Positions 29,276-41,922 of a stretch of 64,000 bases of DNA are shown one piece after another. The stretch is from Nocardioides sp. B-3. Lineage in GTDB: Bacteria; Actinomycetota; Actinomycetes; Propionibacteriales; Nocardioidaceae. A program made the translations under genes and the position numbers. Below the pieces are notes generated by a model that made no database searches, was not told where the DNA came from, and saw nothing but the letters and a program-made list of their open reading frames with translations. How positions within the stretch are numbered: the stretch's first letter is position 1; every line of letters starts with the position of its first letter. Location of the stretch: assembly GCF_024703895.1 (NCBI RefSeq), contig NZ_CP087968.1:3100001-3164000 (forward strand), in the 5' to 3' direction.

Positions 29276-30081
29276 CGGGCGATATCAGCAACGCGCGCAT
29301 CTCCTTCGACGACGTCCGTGTCGGCTTCGGTGCCGGCAAGAAGCGGAAAGAGGTCATCGACGGCGTCTCCTTCGACCTCGGCCCCGGCGAGTTCGTCAGC
29401 GTCCTCGGGCCGTCGGGCTGCGGGAAGTCGACGCTGCTCAACATGGCGGCCGGCTTCCCGGCGACCGACTCCGGCGAGGTGCGCTTCGACGGCGAGCGGA
29501 TCACGAGGCCGGAGAGTCGGCGTGGTGTCGTCTTCCAGCAGTATGCGATCTTCCCGTGGCTGACCGTGGAGAAGAACATCGCCTTCGGGCTCACGCTGAA
29601 GAGCAACCGCCGGTCGCGCTCGGAGATCGACGAGACCGTGCGCCGCTACATCGACCTGATGGGGCTCGGCGGCTTCGAGAAGGCGCTGCCCAAGGAGCTC
29701 TCCGGCGGCATGCGCCAGCGGGTCGCGCTCGCTCGCGCGTACGCCACCGACCCCGACGTGCTGCTGCTCGACGAACCCTTCGCTGCCCTCGACGCCCAGA
29801 CGCGCGAGTTCATGCAGGAGCTGTTGCACGAGGCGAGCCGGGCCGAGCGCCGCGCGACCCTGCTGATCACGCACTCGGTGGAGGAGGCGATCTACCTCTC
29901 GCACCGGATCGTCGTGCTGGGCAACAGACCGACCAGCGTCCACGAGGTCATCGATGTGGATGTCCCGTGGCCGCGCACTCCGCAGTCGCGGCTGCAACCC
30001 GAGTTCCTCGAGGTGCGTGGGCACCTCGAGGGCGTCATGCGCCCCCTGTCCGGGAGCACTCTTCGAAAGGCACAGACATGA
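29272..30081 (+). CDS. ABC transporter ATP-binding protein, NitT/TauT type
   Basis: An intact ATPase of 269 residues. Walker A GPSGCGKST, Q-loop VVFQQYAIFPWL, signature LSGGMRQRVALARA, Walker B LLLDEPFAALD and switch His LLITHSVEEA are all present. It pairs with the upstream permease (ATGA overlap) and the downstream binding protein (ATGA overlap), so the three form one importer. The 'PWL' Q-loop context is typical of SsuB/TauB/NrtD proteins. Confidence 0.93.
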   Translation: MTGDISNARISFDDVRVGFGAGKKRKEVIDGVSFDLGPGEFVSVLGPSGCGKSTLLNMAAGFPATDSGEVRFDGERITRPESRRGVVFQQYAIFPWLTVEKNIAFGLTLKSNRRSRSEIDETVRRYIDLMGLGGFEKALPKELSGGMRQRVALARAYATDPDVLLLDEPFAALDAQTREFMQELLHEASRAERRATLLITHSVEEAIYLSHRIVVLGNRPTSVHEVIDVDVPWPRTPQSRLQPEFLEVRGHLEGVMRPLSGSTLRKAQT

Positions 30082-31120
30082 GATCTCTCCGTACGCCGCT
30101 GCGCACCCTGTCACTCGGGTTGGTAGCCGTGCTTGCCCTGTCCGCGTGCGGCGCCCTCGACGAGGGCGGCGAGTCCGCTCGGGCGCGGGCGACGACGCGA
30201 CCACGGTCAAGGTGGGTTACCTCCACACGATCGCGGTCGACGACAAGCTCTGGCTCGGCCAGATCGACGGCCAGTGGGCCGACCACGACCTGAACATCGA
30301 GACCACCGAGTTCGCGACCGGCATCGAGCTCAGCCGGGCGCTCGCCGGCGGCAGCCTCGACGTGGCGATCATGGGCGGTGTCACGTCCAACTTCCCGGCG
30401 CAGGGCCGGGGGCAGGTCATCATGCTCAACTCGATCGAGAACGCGACGGCCCGGCTCTACGCCGCACCCGGCAGCGGCATCGAGAGCGCGGCCGACCTCA
30501 AGGGCAAGACCCCCGGTCACGACGGAGGGCACGACGGCCGACATCTTCCTGCACCGCGCGTCACCGAGGCCGGCATCGACCGCAAGCAGGTCGACGTCGT
30601 CAACGCCAAGATGCCCGATGCGGTGCAGGCCTTCGTGGGTGGCTCGGCCGACGCGATCGCCTTGTGGGTGCCCTTCGACCTGCGCGTGCAGGAGGGGCTC
30701 GAGGGCGCGACCGAGATCGACGACGCCGGCAACTACCCCGACGCCGCGGTCGGTGACGGCTGGATCGCCAACAACGAGTGGTACGCAGAGAACGAGGACA
30801 CCGTCCGCACGCTGATCGACGCGTGGCTCGACATCAACGACGACTTCCGTGCCGACCCGGAGGGCTCGCTGGAGAAGGTGCACGCCGAGGCCTACGAGGG
30901 CGCGGCGACGCTCGAGGACCTGACCTACCGTGTCGGGTTCCAGACCGACTACTCCAACGAGGAGTGGCTGGCGGCCTACGAGGACGGGACCGTGCTCGAC
31001 GTGGTCGGCACCGCCGAGCAGGCCTATGTCGAGCTCGGTGGTGTCCCCACCTACGTCGAGCCCTCGGAGTTCTTCGACACCTCGCTGTTCATCGAGCAGG
31101 CGAAGGCGCACCTCGAGTGA
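30078..31120 (+). CDS. ABC transporter substrate-binding lipoprotein, NitT/TauT type
   Basis: An extracytoplasmic binding protein of about 346 residues. The signal peptide ends in the lipobox LALSACG, so it should be lipid-anchored. The mature part VKVGYLHTIAVDDKLWLGQ, then GSLDVAIMGGVTSNFPAQG, is the SsuA/THI5-like (NMT1) fold. Frameshifts lie near 30185, 30515 and 30562. The ligand is not predictable, but context with a LarA homologue and a beta-hydroxyacid dehydrogenase suggests a hydroxy- or sulfo-carboxylate. That is an inference. Confidence 0.87.
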
Positions 31121-32045
31121 CCCAGCCTGTCGAGCAGGGTGCCGTCGGCGTGGTCGGACTCGGGGCGATGGGCGGCGCGATCGCCGTTGCCCCCGGTCTC
31201 GGCCGTGCCCGAACGACGCGTCGTGGTCCACGACCCGTCCCCCTCTGCCGCCGCACGGGGTGCGGCCGCCGGGGGCGAGGTGGCGGCCGACCTCGTCGCG
31301 CTCTGCGAGGCCGTCGACACCGCGATCCTGTCGCTGCCCGACGCAGCCACGGTGGCCGCGGTGCTCGACACCCTGCTCGGTGTGGACTCGCCACCGTCGC
31401 TGGTCGTCGACACCTCGACCATCGCTCCGGCCGACTCCCGGCGACATGCCGACCTCTGCGCCGCCCGCGGAGTGTCGTACGTCGACGCGCCGGTGCTCGG
31501 CCGGCCGGGTGCCGTGGGCAGGTGGACGATCCCGGTGGGCGGATCGACGAACGAGCACGGCGACAAGTCGCTGCTGGCACGCCTCGACGAGCTGCTCGCC
31601 CCGGTCGCGGCCCGCGTCGTGCCCGTCGGGCCCGTCGGCTCCGCCGCGACCGTGAAGGTGGTCAACAACCAGATGCTCGCGGTCATCAACGCCGCGACCG
31701 CCGAGGCCCCGGCCGTGGCGGCCGCGGCCGGGCTCTGACCCGGGGGTCTTCGTCGACACCGTGCTCGACAGTGGTGCGGCGTCCGTCAGTGGGCTCTTCC
31801 GCGACGTGGCGCCACGCGCCGTGGACGGCGACTTCGATCCCGTGTTCTCCCTCGCGCTGATGCGCAAGGACAACGCCCTCGCCGTCGAGCTCGCCTCGGC
31901 GTCCGGGGTGCCGACCCCCGTGACGGCCGCGGCACTGGCGCTGCACACCCGCGGGGTGGACGCTGGGCTCGGCGACCGGGACTCGATCGCGGTGCTGTCC
32001 GTGCTCGAGCACGATTCCGGGGTTCCCGCCCGGCGACAGGTCTGA
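31117..32045 (+). CDS. NAD(P)-dependent beta-hydroxyacid dehydrogenase
   Basis: A dehydrogenase of about 309 residues in the 6-phosphogluconate/3-hydroxyisobutyrate family. VGLGAMGGAI is the nucleotide-binding turn. DAPVLGRPGA is the substrate-loop motif, slightly unlike the usual DAPVSGG. KVVNNQML carries the catalytic Lys and Asn. Frameshifts lie near 31192 and 31736, and possibly near 32025. GTG 31117 overlaps the binding-protein stop. It could oxidise or reduce the compound imported by the preceding transporter. Confidence 0.87.
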
Positions 32046-32058
32046 GGAGGCCATCCAA

Positions 32059-32714
32059 GTGTCCGTGGACGACCAGCCGCTGATCTCGCGCCAGCGCCTC
32101 GCCGATCAGGTCTATGACGTGCTGCGCGGCCGGATCCCGGACCGCTCGCTGGTGCCGGGCGACCGCCTCAGCGTCCCGCTGCTCGCCTCCGAGCTGCAGC
32201 TCTCGCGCAGCCCGGTGCGTGAAGCGGTCCAGCGGCTCGTCGTCGAGGGGCTGGCGGAGGAGCAGCTGCACCGCGGGGCGCGCGTGGCCGGGGTGGATGC
32301 CGCCGACCCGGTCGACGTGTTCGCCGTACGCGGTGCGCTCGAGGGCCGGCCGCGTCGCTGGCGGCAGCCCGCGACACCGAGGCGCTCGTGGCCGGGCTCC
32401 GAGCATCGATCGCCGAGCACACTGCCGCCATCGCGGCCGACGACGAGCAGGCGATCATCGCCGCCGACCGGGCCTTCCACCGGGCTCTGCTCACGGCCGC
32501 GCACAACCCGGCACCTCGACCGCGCGCTCGGCCCGCTGCTGGGGCGCGCCCGGTCGCGATGCTGTCGGGCGACCTGTCGCGCTGGCCGCGCAAGGCACTG
32601 GCCGAGCACAAGACGATCTTGGCCGCGATCCGGGCCGGCGACCCCGGCGCGGCCGACCGGGCGGCCCGCGACCACGTGGCCGCGGTGCTGGCCCGGCACC
32701 TCACCCGGGCCTGA
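32059..32714 (+). CDS. GntR-family (FCD) transcriptional regulator
   Basis: About 218 residues. The winged helix-turn-helix (LADQVYDVLRGRIPD, LASELQLSRSPVREAVQRL) is followed by a helical FCD ligand-binding domain with the metal-binding type segment ADRAFHRALL and a C-terminal HVAAVLARHL. Frameshifts lie near 32350 and 32510. GTG 32059 is preceded by GAGGAGG. As the last gene of the importer operon it is the natural candidate for binding the palindrome at 28478-28491. Confidence 0.88.
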
Positions 32715-32717
32715 CCC

Positions 32718-34571
32718 TCAGCGTCGCTGGCGACGATCGGGCACCACGTCGAAGCGCGCCATCATGCCGTGGTCCTCGTGGTCGAGCATGTGGCAGTGGA
32801 TCATGAACGGTCCCGTGAAGTCCTCGAAGCGCGCGGCCACCTCGACCACCTCGCCCGGCTCGAGGCGCCACGTGTCCTCGAGCCCCTGCTCCCACGGCGG
32901 CGGTGCCTTCCCGTCGCGGAGCACGGTGCGCCACTGCTCGGCGTGGATGTGCACGTAGTGCGTCATGTCGCTGGCGTTGCGCAGGCGCCAGCGCTCGACG
33001 GTGCCGAGCCGCGGCCGGTGGTCGATCCGGTCCGGGTCGTAGGCGTGCCCGTTGACCGACCAGAAGGTGCCGTGCTCCTCGTGGCCGTCCGGGTCGAACG
33101 TCCACGTCTTCGACACCGTCGCCGGCACCTTCACGAGCTGGGGTGCGGGCAGGCGGGCGGGCAGCCGCGACGGGTCCGCAGCGTCGGCTCCCACGCGGAA
33201 CTGCATGAGGGCGGCCCGGCGTGCGTCAGCACCGGTGGCCCCGGGCTCGGCGGGCACCGAGTCGAGCACCACGTCGCGGCCGCTGGCGTCGTGGAAGTCG
33301 ACGATGACGTCGGCGCGCTGTGCGGGCCCCAGCAGCACCCGGTCGCGCACGACCGGCTTGCGCAGCAGCCCGTTGCCGGTGCCGATCTGGAGCAGCGGGC
33401 GGCCGTCGGACAGTCCGATCGAGTAGGCCGAGAAGTGCGAGGCGTTGAGCAGCCGCAACCGATAGCGCGTCGCGCTCACCGGCAGGTAGGGCGCATGGCG
33501 GCCGTTCACCGGGACGTGCGTGCCGACGGTGGCGTCGTTGGGCGGAGCGTGCGGGCCGACCCACGCCATCGCGCCGCCGTGGCCGACCATCCGCGGCCCG
33601 TTCGCGAACGGGTTGGTGAGCGCGTTGTCGCTGCGGGAAGGAGCGGTCGGAAATCATCAGCGGCACGTCCCGGCTGCCCGACGGCAGGCGCAGCGTCTGT
33701 TCGTCGTCGTCCTCGACGATGAACATCCCCTGCAGGCCACGCCAGTTGTTGCGGGCCGTGTGGTCCATCCGGTGGTCGTGGTAGAAGAAGAACGAGCTCG
33801 GCTCCGGCAGACCGCCGTAGGTGAGCGGATATTCGTAGGTGCGGGACTGCCCGGGCCGCACGAGCTGCGTGGTCGGCTGCCCGTCGTGCTCGGGCGCGTG
33901 GTGGTCGCCGTGCAGGTGCACGCTCATCGCACCCGCCTTCCGGGGCAGCCGGTGCTGGAACCGCACCCGCGTCTCGCGACCTGCCCGGCCCACGATCGTG
34001 GGGCCGGGATAGCTCCCGCCGTACGTCCACATCGGTGTCCGCGGCCCGGTCGCCAGCATCCGCACGCGCGCCAGCCGCATCGGCAGCGTGACGAGGGCAC
34101 CGCGTTCCTGCTTCGGTACGGCGAGGGGCTGGTCGAACGACGGCAGCTCGGGTGTCACGGTCCCGCCGGCGCCGTCGACCGCGAGGGTCCCGCGCATCTG
34201 CGGGTGCAGCTTGCAGAAGAAGTCGTAGAACCCCTCCGCGAGCAGCTCGACGCCAGTGATGGTCGCGCTCGTCCCGGCGGGCACGCGGACGTCGAAGAGG
34301 GAGTGCCCCCGGCGTCCGTGGCGACCGAGGTCACCGTGTGGTCGAAGGTGTCGAGGTTGACCGGGGTGAGCGTCCCGCCGCCCGCCACCGTGACCTTGGC
34401 CGGCGAGAACGCCACCGCGCCCCGGTCGATGACCATGGTCGCGGTCCGCGGTGCGGCCGCAGCGGCCGCGGGCGACCCCGACGGCCTCGTCGTCAGCGCG
34501 GGCACGGCCAGCAGGAGGGCCAGCACCGGGGCACCGACCAGCCACCCGGCGAGCGTTCGGCGTGTGGTCAC
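32718..34571 (-). CDS. secreted multicopper oxidase with extra N-terminal cupredoxin domain
   Basis: About 617 residues with an N-terminal signal peptide (LVGAPVLALLLAVPAL). A plastocyanin-like domain (residues 45-145) has its own copper ligands: FDHTV His, and Cys, His and Met in FFCKLHPQM. The laccase-like part follows. HLHGDHH, YHDHRMDH, HYVHIHAEQ and HCHMLDHEDHGMM supply all type 1, 2 and 3 copper ligands. Frameshifts lie near 34308 and 33640. The start is GTG 34571. The enzyme probably oxidises Cu(I), metals or phenolics outside the cell. It is divergent from a Met-rich cupredoxin-like protein. Confidence 0.88.
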
Positions 34572-34707
34572 CCCGTCAGGGTGCCGGTCCGGCGGCCTCG
34601 CGGCATCCCCATTCGTGTGGATGTTCTTACCTCACGCGGGCGATGACGCGCGCCGCCGAGAGGAGCAGAGTCGACGCGGTTCATCACTCACGTCCAAGGA
34701 GACGCTC

Positions 34708-35544
34708 ATGCGATTGCACAGCACAGTTCGCACGGCCGTTGCAGTAGCCTGCGCGGTCACCCCAGGGAGCGGCTCCGCTCCCGGGTGCACACAGCTGCGA
34801 CCTCGAAGACGGCCGAGGCCGCCATGTCGCACATCACCATCAAGGTTGCCAAGACGGCGATCACCGTCCGCGGGGCCAAGGGCATGCACGCCGGCCGCGT
34901 GCACGTCGACGTCAAGGGCTCCGGGGCCGCCGAGATCGTGATGTTCGACCGTGGCTACGACTATGCAGACTTCGCGAAGGACCTGCGCACGGCCGGTCCC
35001 AAGGACATGAAGGCGCTCAGGCGCCTCGTTGCCAAGACGGAGATCTTCGGCGGCTTCGATCCCGGCGGCAGCGGGACCGTCGTCCTGCCGAAGGCGGGTG
35101 AATACGCCGTATTCTCCTTCGCCTCGCGCGGGCACGCCGAGTTCAGCGTCGGGAGGGTGCGAAAGTCTCCGACGCCCGACGTCGACGGCAAGATCGTCGC
35201 CGGGTCGGGCCCGAAGTGGACGGGATCAGCGACGATGCCGGCCCGGGGCACGTTCAAGTTCAAGAACGCGGACAGGACGACCCCGCACTTCGTGGTCCTC
35301 CAGCAGGTCGCCGAGGGCACCACGACCGACCGGGTGATGGCGTTCTTCCAGAGCCAGGCGGGCCCGCCGCCGTTCCCCGGAGGCGAGCATGAACACGGGC
35401 ACCCTCAGCCCCGGTCGCTCGTTGACGGCCGACTACGACCTGCCGCCCGGGCAGTACGTGATCATGTGCTTCTTCCCCGACCCCAACATGGGCGGCATGG
35501 AGCACGCGTTCATGGGGATGCTCAGGATGATCCACCTGACCTGA
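34708..35544 (+). CDS. secreted cupredoxin-like, Met-rich protein
   Basis: About 278 residues. The signal peptide [17 protein letters not shown] is interrupted by a frameshift near 34770. The body has two beta-rich parts. The second ([20 protein letters not shown] to [32 protein letters not shown]) has the His, Cys, His and Met arrangement of copper-binding cupredoxin-like folds. A second frameshift lies near 35367. ATG 34708 follows AAGGAGA. Placement beside the multicopper oxidase suggests a shared role in copper handling. The exact family is not assigned. Confidence 0.65.
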
Positions 35545-35567
35545 GCCCTGCACAGACCGGGGAGTGC

Positions 35568-37482
<1,915 letters not shown>

Positions 37483-37488
37483 CGTTTC

Positions 37489-37494
37489 ACCCTA
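37489..37494 (-). promoter_or_regulatory. -10 box TAGGGT for glgB, leaderless
   Basis: On the minus strand TAGGGT is followed by six bases (GAAACG) and the ATG of glgB. The same hexamer and spacing precede the GNAT-NUDIX gene. Confidence 0.5.
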
Positions 37495-37566
37495 GTAGCC
37501 GAACAATCTGCGCGACGAGTGGAACTTTCCCGCCGGCCGCGCCTGTGACTGGGTGGAGGTGATGAG

Positions 37567-38118
37567 ATGAATGCGAAGGCAGCGAGCGGGATGATCGGCC
37601 CGATGACGGTCGTGCCCGGCCGACGCGAGGCCACGACGCAGGACTTCCAGTCCATGTTCGTGGCGCATTACACGATGGTGGTGCGCACGGTGCGCCTGAT
37701 CGTGCACGACCACGCGGTGGCCGAGGAGGCCACCCGGGACGCTTTCGTCCAGCTCCTGCGCAACTGGCGCAAGGTGAGTGCCTACGAACGACCTGATCTG
37801 TGGGTACGCCGCGTGGCGATCCGGCAGGGCCAGCGACAGGTGCATCGCGACCGGCAACGGAGCCGCCTCGAGCTTGTGAGCCTGCCGACCGTCGCGACCA
37901 CCGACTCCGCTCCGGACGACGAGGTGCTCGATGCCGTCCGCGAGCTGCCACCCGGCCAGCGGGCCGTCGTCGTCCTCTTCTACCTCGAGGACCGGCCGAT
38001 GGGCGAGATCGCCGACATCCCGGGCTGCTCGGTCTCGACCGGCTGGAGCCAGCTCCACACCGCACGCAAGCGGCTCGCCGCCGCACTCTTCGAGGAGGTG
38101 GACCCCGATGTCCGTTGA
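37567..38118 (+). CDS. ECF-type RNA polymerase sigma factor
   Basis: An intact protein of 183 residues. Region 2 is FQSMFVAHYTMVVRTVRLIV with DHAVAEEATRDAFVQLLRNW. Region 4 has LPPGQRAVVVLFYLEDRPM and the helix-turn-helix GEIADIPGCSVSTGWSQLHT. The usual 'TVKSRLHRAR' recognition helix is here TGWSQLHTARKR. Its 3' end overlaps the next gene by 11 bases, typical of a sigma/anti-sigma pair. It lies between glgB and pep2 but on the opposite strand. Confidence 0.85.
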   Translation: MNAKAASGMIGPMTVVPGRREATTQDFQSMFVAHYTMVVRTVRLIVHDHAVAEEATRDAFVQLLRNWRKVSAYERPDLWVRRVAIRQGQRQVHRDRQRSRLELVSLPTVATTDSAPDDEVLDAVRELPPGQRAVVVLFYLEDRPMGEIADIPGCSVSTGWSQLHTARKRLAAALFEEVDPDVR

Positions 38119-38777
38119 CCAGCGAATCTGTCAGGCCTTCGCCGACGTGGAAACTCCGTCGCTGCCCGAGGTGAACCGGGCCATGGACCGGGTGCTCGTC
38201 GCCGAGCGCCGGGGGCGCGCACGCCGCCGGGCCGCGCTCGCATCAGGAGTCGCCGCCGCCGTCGCCGCGGGAGCGGTGCTCTGGGGCGTGCTGCCCGACG
38301 ACGGAGCGGAATCCCCGACGCCCGCGCCGCCCGCACCGTCGCAGTCCGCGACGTCCTCCGGCGCCCCGGGTGGGGGAGTGGACGACCAAGCCACTGACGC
38401 GATCGGCCATCCGCAGCCACCCGGAGGCGCTGGGCCTGCAACAGGACGCCGACGAGGTGGTGGCCGTTCTCCCAGAGGGGCGCTTCCGGTTCCGTCTGTA
38501 TGTCCGGGCAACCCGGTTGTGGTCGCTGTGCGTGACGACCCCGGCCGGCAGGCTCGGCGAGTGCTACGACAATGAGATGGCGCGCACCGACGGGGATCGC
38601 CTGTTCCTCCAGCCCTATGACTCCCGGGTCGAGGGTGACACGACCTACGAGATGGCGCGCACCGACACGACCCTGACGTTGAGTTTCGTGGGGACGAGCG
38701 AGCCGACCACCGACGGCGTCCCGGGTGCGGTGTGGCACCGGGCGTTCTACACCGTGGCGCCGTTCACCCACGACTGA
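38108..38777 (+). CDS. single-pass membrane protein, probable partner of ECF sigma
   Basis: About 222 residues. A cytoplasmic N-terminus of about 45 residues (MSVDQRICQAFADVETPSL, ending in a basic RRGRARRR) precedes one transmembrane helix (AALASGVAAAVAAGAVLWG). An extracytoplasmic Pro/Ser/Ala linker and a beta-rich domain with two Cys (LWSLCVTTPAGRLGECYDNE) follow. A frameshift lies near 38395. Topology, overlap and order fit an anti-sigma factor or co-regulator, but there is no recognisable zinc anti-sigma motif. The function is inferred from context only. Confidence 0.65.
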
Positions 38778-38781
38778 CGGG

Positions 38782-40200
38782 TCACCCTCCCGCGAGACGC
38801 GCGAGCGCGTCGAGCGGGATGCTGACCCACGTCGGTCGGTTGCGGGCCTCGTAGACCGCCTCGTAGACGGCCTTGTCCGCGACGTAGGCATCGAGCAGCG
38901 TCCGCTCGGCTGCGGTGAGCTCGCGTTCGGCATACGCCGCAAGGAAGGCCCCGGCATTGCGCTCGGTCCACTCGGTGGCGCGGTAGGCCAGCTGGCCTTC
39001 CTCGCTCTCTCCGGCATCGAGCGCGAAGCTCGTCATCCGCACCGCGCTCGGCGCGTAGTCGAACGAGCGCAGCATCCCGGCGACGTCGCGCCACGGCGAG
39101 TCGGGCAGCAGGCGCTCGGCCAGCGGCTTGGCCGGCTCGCCCTCGAAGTCGACGATCTTCCAGCCCTTGACGGTACGCAGCGTCTGGCCGAGGTGCAGGT
39201 CGCCGTGGATCTGCTGCACGGGCACCTCGCTCAGGGCGCCGAGGGCGTCGTACGTCGCGCGCAGGGCGTCCGCATGCTCCGCGAGCTCGGGCACCACATC
39301 GATCGCGGCGGTCAGCCGGTCGCGCATGGCGCCGGCCAGCGCGGCCGTCTCGTCGGCAGCCGGGGTCGAGACCGGGAAGTGCTCGGCGAGCGTCTCGTGC
39401 GTCTCGGCGAGCGCGCGGCCCAGCCGGGCGGACTCGCCGGCGAAGTCGCCGCCGACCTCCTCGGCATGCAGGTCGGCCTCGGCGAACAGGTTGCGGACGC
39501 TGGCCAGAGCGAGCTCCCAGCCGTCCGTGGCGGTGCGCAGGAACTGCTGGAGCATCGCGAGCTGGATGGTGGCGTCGGTCGTCTCGTCGACGACGTCGAG
39601 CCAGCCGAAGAGCGCGGCCACGTGGTCGGAGCCGGCGCGTGTGAGCACCTCGTGGATCGAGACATCGGGGTTGACCCCGGGGGTGACCTTGCGGAAGACC
39701 TTCATCAGCGAGTCCTCGCCGAAGGCGACCGAGGAGTTGGACTGCTCGCCGGTGAACAGCGTCGAGTGCGCCTCGGTGTCGAGCTCGTGGCCGGCGACCC
39801 GGTGGAAGGCGAGGTCGTCGGCGGTGACCTTGCCGTCAGCCGCCGCCGCGAACGCCTGCAGCCACAGGGCCATTGCGTCGCGGTCGTGCAGTGCGTCGTA
39901 CGCGAAACGCACTCCGATGCCGCCGTCATCGACTCGGCCGATCAGCGCGTGCCCGAGCCGGTCCTGCTGCTGGGGGTAGAGGGCGAGCGGGACCCGGTAG
40001 AACTCCGGGTCGCCGTCGGCGTACACGATCTCCACCAGCTCGATGACGACGGTGAGGTCGGGCGTCGATCCCGGCAGCGTGCCGACCCGCCGGATCCGGC
40101 CGACCTCCCAGTCGCGGCCCTTGCCGCCGAACCAGCGCGCACCGTCGATGTAGTCCTTGAGTGCGGGTGTCAGCGACCCTGTCGTTCGTGACTGCGTCAC
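38782..40200 (-). CDS. pep2: maltokinase
   Basis: Phosphorylates maltose to maltose 1-phosphate for GlgE. An intact 472-residue protein: N-terminal cap [18 protein letters not shown], then the kinase fold with [10 protein letters not shown] and the metal motif [32 protein letters not shown] is characteristic. GTG 40200 overlaps the treS stop (GTGA). In the sequence as given its frame is continuous with most of treS, but only because of a frameshift in treS. It is not a genuine TreS-Pep2 fusion. Confidence 0.93.
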   Translation of the reverse strand: MTQSRTTGSLTPALKDYIDGARWFGGKGRDWEVGRIRRVGTLPGSTPDLTVVIELVEIVYADGDPEFYRVPLALYPQQQDRLGHALIGRVDDGGIGVRFAYDALHDRDAMALWLQAFAAAADGKVTADDLAFHRVAGHELDTEAHSTLFTGEQSNSSVAFGEDSLMKVFRKVTPGVNPDVSIHEVLTRAGSDHVAALFGWLDVVDETTDATIQLAMLQQFLRTATDGWELALASVRNLFAEADLHAEEVGGDFAGESARLGRALAETHETLAEHFPVSTPAADETAALAGAMRDRLTAAIDVVPELAEHADALRATYDALGALSEVPVQQIHGDLHLGQTLRTVKGWKIVDFEGEPAKPLAERLLPDSPWRDVAGMLRSFDYAPSAVRMTSFALDAGESEEGQLAYRATEWTERNAGAFLAAYAERELTAAERTLLDAYVADKAVYEAVYEARNRPTWVSIPLDALARLAGG

Positions 40201-41922
40201 GCGTGACCCTCCTCGCTGGGCTGTCCGTCGATCAGTCGCATCCAGTAGAAGCCGTACCCGCCGAGGGTGAGGAGATACGGCAGCTCGCCGATCGCCGGGA
40301 ACGGCACGCCGCCGAGCAGCTCGACCGGGACCATCCCCTCCCACTGGCGCAGGTCGAGCTCGACCGGCTGCGGGAAGCGGGACAGGTTGTTGATGCAGAG
40401 GATGACGTCGCGCTCCCCCGTCGGCGCCCGTGTGCTCGCGCACGTAGGACAGCACCGTCGGGTTGGAGCCGCCGAGGTCGGTGAACGTGCCGAGCCCGAA
40501 GGCCGGGTGACGGCGCCGGGCGTGCACGAGCCGCCGCGTCCAGTGCAGCAGCGAGGAGGAGTTCTCCAGCTGCGCCTCGACGTTGACGGACTGGTAGCCG
40601 TAGACCGGGTCCCGGATCGCGGGCAGGTGCAGCTTGCCGGGAGTGGCGGACGAGAAGCCGGCGTTGCGGTCGGGCGTCCACTGCATCGGGGTGCGCACGC
40701 CGTCGCGGTCACCCAGCCAGATGTTGTCGCCCATCCCGATCTCGTCGCCGTAGTAGAGGACGGGGGAGCCGGGCAGCGACAAGAGGAGCGCGGTGAAGAG
40801 CTCCATCCGGTTGGTGTCGTTGTCGAGGAGCGGGGCGAGCCGACGGCGGATGCCGATGTTGGCCTTCATCCGCGGGTCCCGGGCGTATTCGCCCCACATG
40901 TAGTCGCGGTCCTCGTCGGTGACCATCTCGAGGGTGAGCTCGTCGTGGTTGCGCAGGAAGATGCCCCACTGGCAGCCGTCGGGGATGGCCGGCGTCTGCT
41001 CGAGGATCTCCGAGATCGGGAAGCGCGACTCGCGGCGGACCGCCATGAAGATGCGCGGCATCACCGGGAAGTGGAAGGCCATGTGGCACTCGGTGCCGAC
41101 CCAGCGTCCGGTCTCCGGGTCGAGCTCGGGACCGAAGTACTCCACCACGTCGGCCGGCCACTGGTTGGCCTCGCACAGCAGCACCCGGCCGGGGTAGTTC
41201 GTGTCGACGAACTGACGGCACTTCTTGAGGAACTCGTGGGTCTCCTTGAGGTTCTCGCCGTTGGTGCCGGGGCGCTCGTAGAGATAGGGCACCGCGTCGA
41301 GGCGGAAGCCGTCCGGGCCCATGTCGAGCCAGAAGGCCATCGCCTCCATGATTGCGTCGTGCACCCGGGGGTTGTCGAAGTTGAGGTCGGGCTGGTGGTG
41401 GAAGAACCGGTGCCAGAAGTACTGCTGGCGCACCGGGTCCCACGTCCAGTTGGACGGCTCGGTGTCGACGAAGATGACGCGCGCCTCCTCGTAGAGCTCG
41501 TCGGTGTCGGACCACACGTAGAAGTCGCCGAAGGGACCCTCCGGGTCCTCACGACTGGCCCGGAACCACGGGTGCGCGTCGGAGGTGTGGTTCATGACGA
41601 AGTCGATGATCACCCGGATGTCGCGCTTGTGGCACTCGTCGAGGAACTCGTGGAAGTCCTCGGTCGTGCCGCACTCGGGGAGGATGTTGGTGTAGTCGGC
41701 GACGTCGTAGCCGCCGTCGCGCAACGGCGAGGTGAAGAACGGCGGCACCCACAGGCAGTCGACGCCGAGCCACTGGAGGTAGTCCAGCTTCTCGATGAGG
41801 CCCTTGAAGTCTCCGGTCCCGTCCCCGTTGGAGTCGCGGAAGGACCGCACCAGCACCTCGTAGAAGACAGCGGTGCGGAACCACTCGGTGTCGGTGTTCG
41901 CATTCACCGGGCTGTCAGTCAA
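40197..41922 (-). CDS. treS: trehalose synthase (maltose alpha-D-glucosyltransferase)
   Basis: A GH13 isomerase interconverting trehalose and maltose, about 574 residues. The N-terminus [18 protein letters not shown] is typical. Catalytic residues are the Asp in [10 protein letters not shown], the Glu in [11 protein letters not shown] and the Asp in [13 protein letters not shown] frameshift near 40425 precedes the C-terminal beta domain. TTG 41922 is chosen as start because it overlaps the glgE stop (TTGA) with GGAG upstream; GTG a few codons downstream is possible. The middle gene of glgE-treS-pep2. Confidence 0.93.

Noticed and set aside
38108..38777. Zinc-binding anti-sigma (ZAS) domain in the sigma partner
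   Set aside because: No HxxxCxxC motif is present in the N-terminal region, so anti-sigma function rests on context alone.
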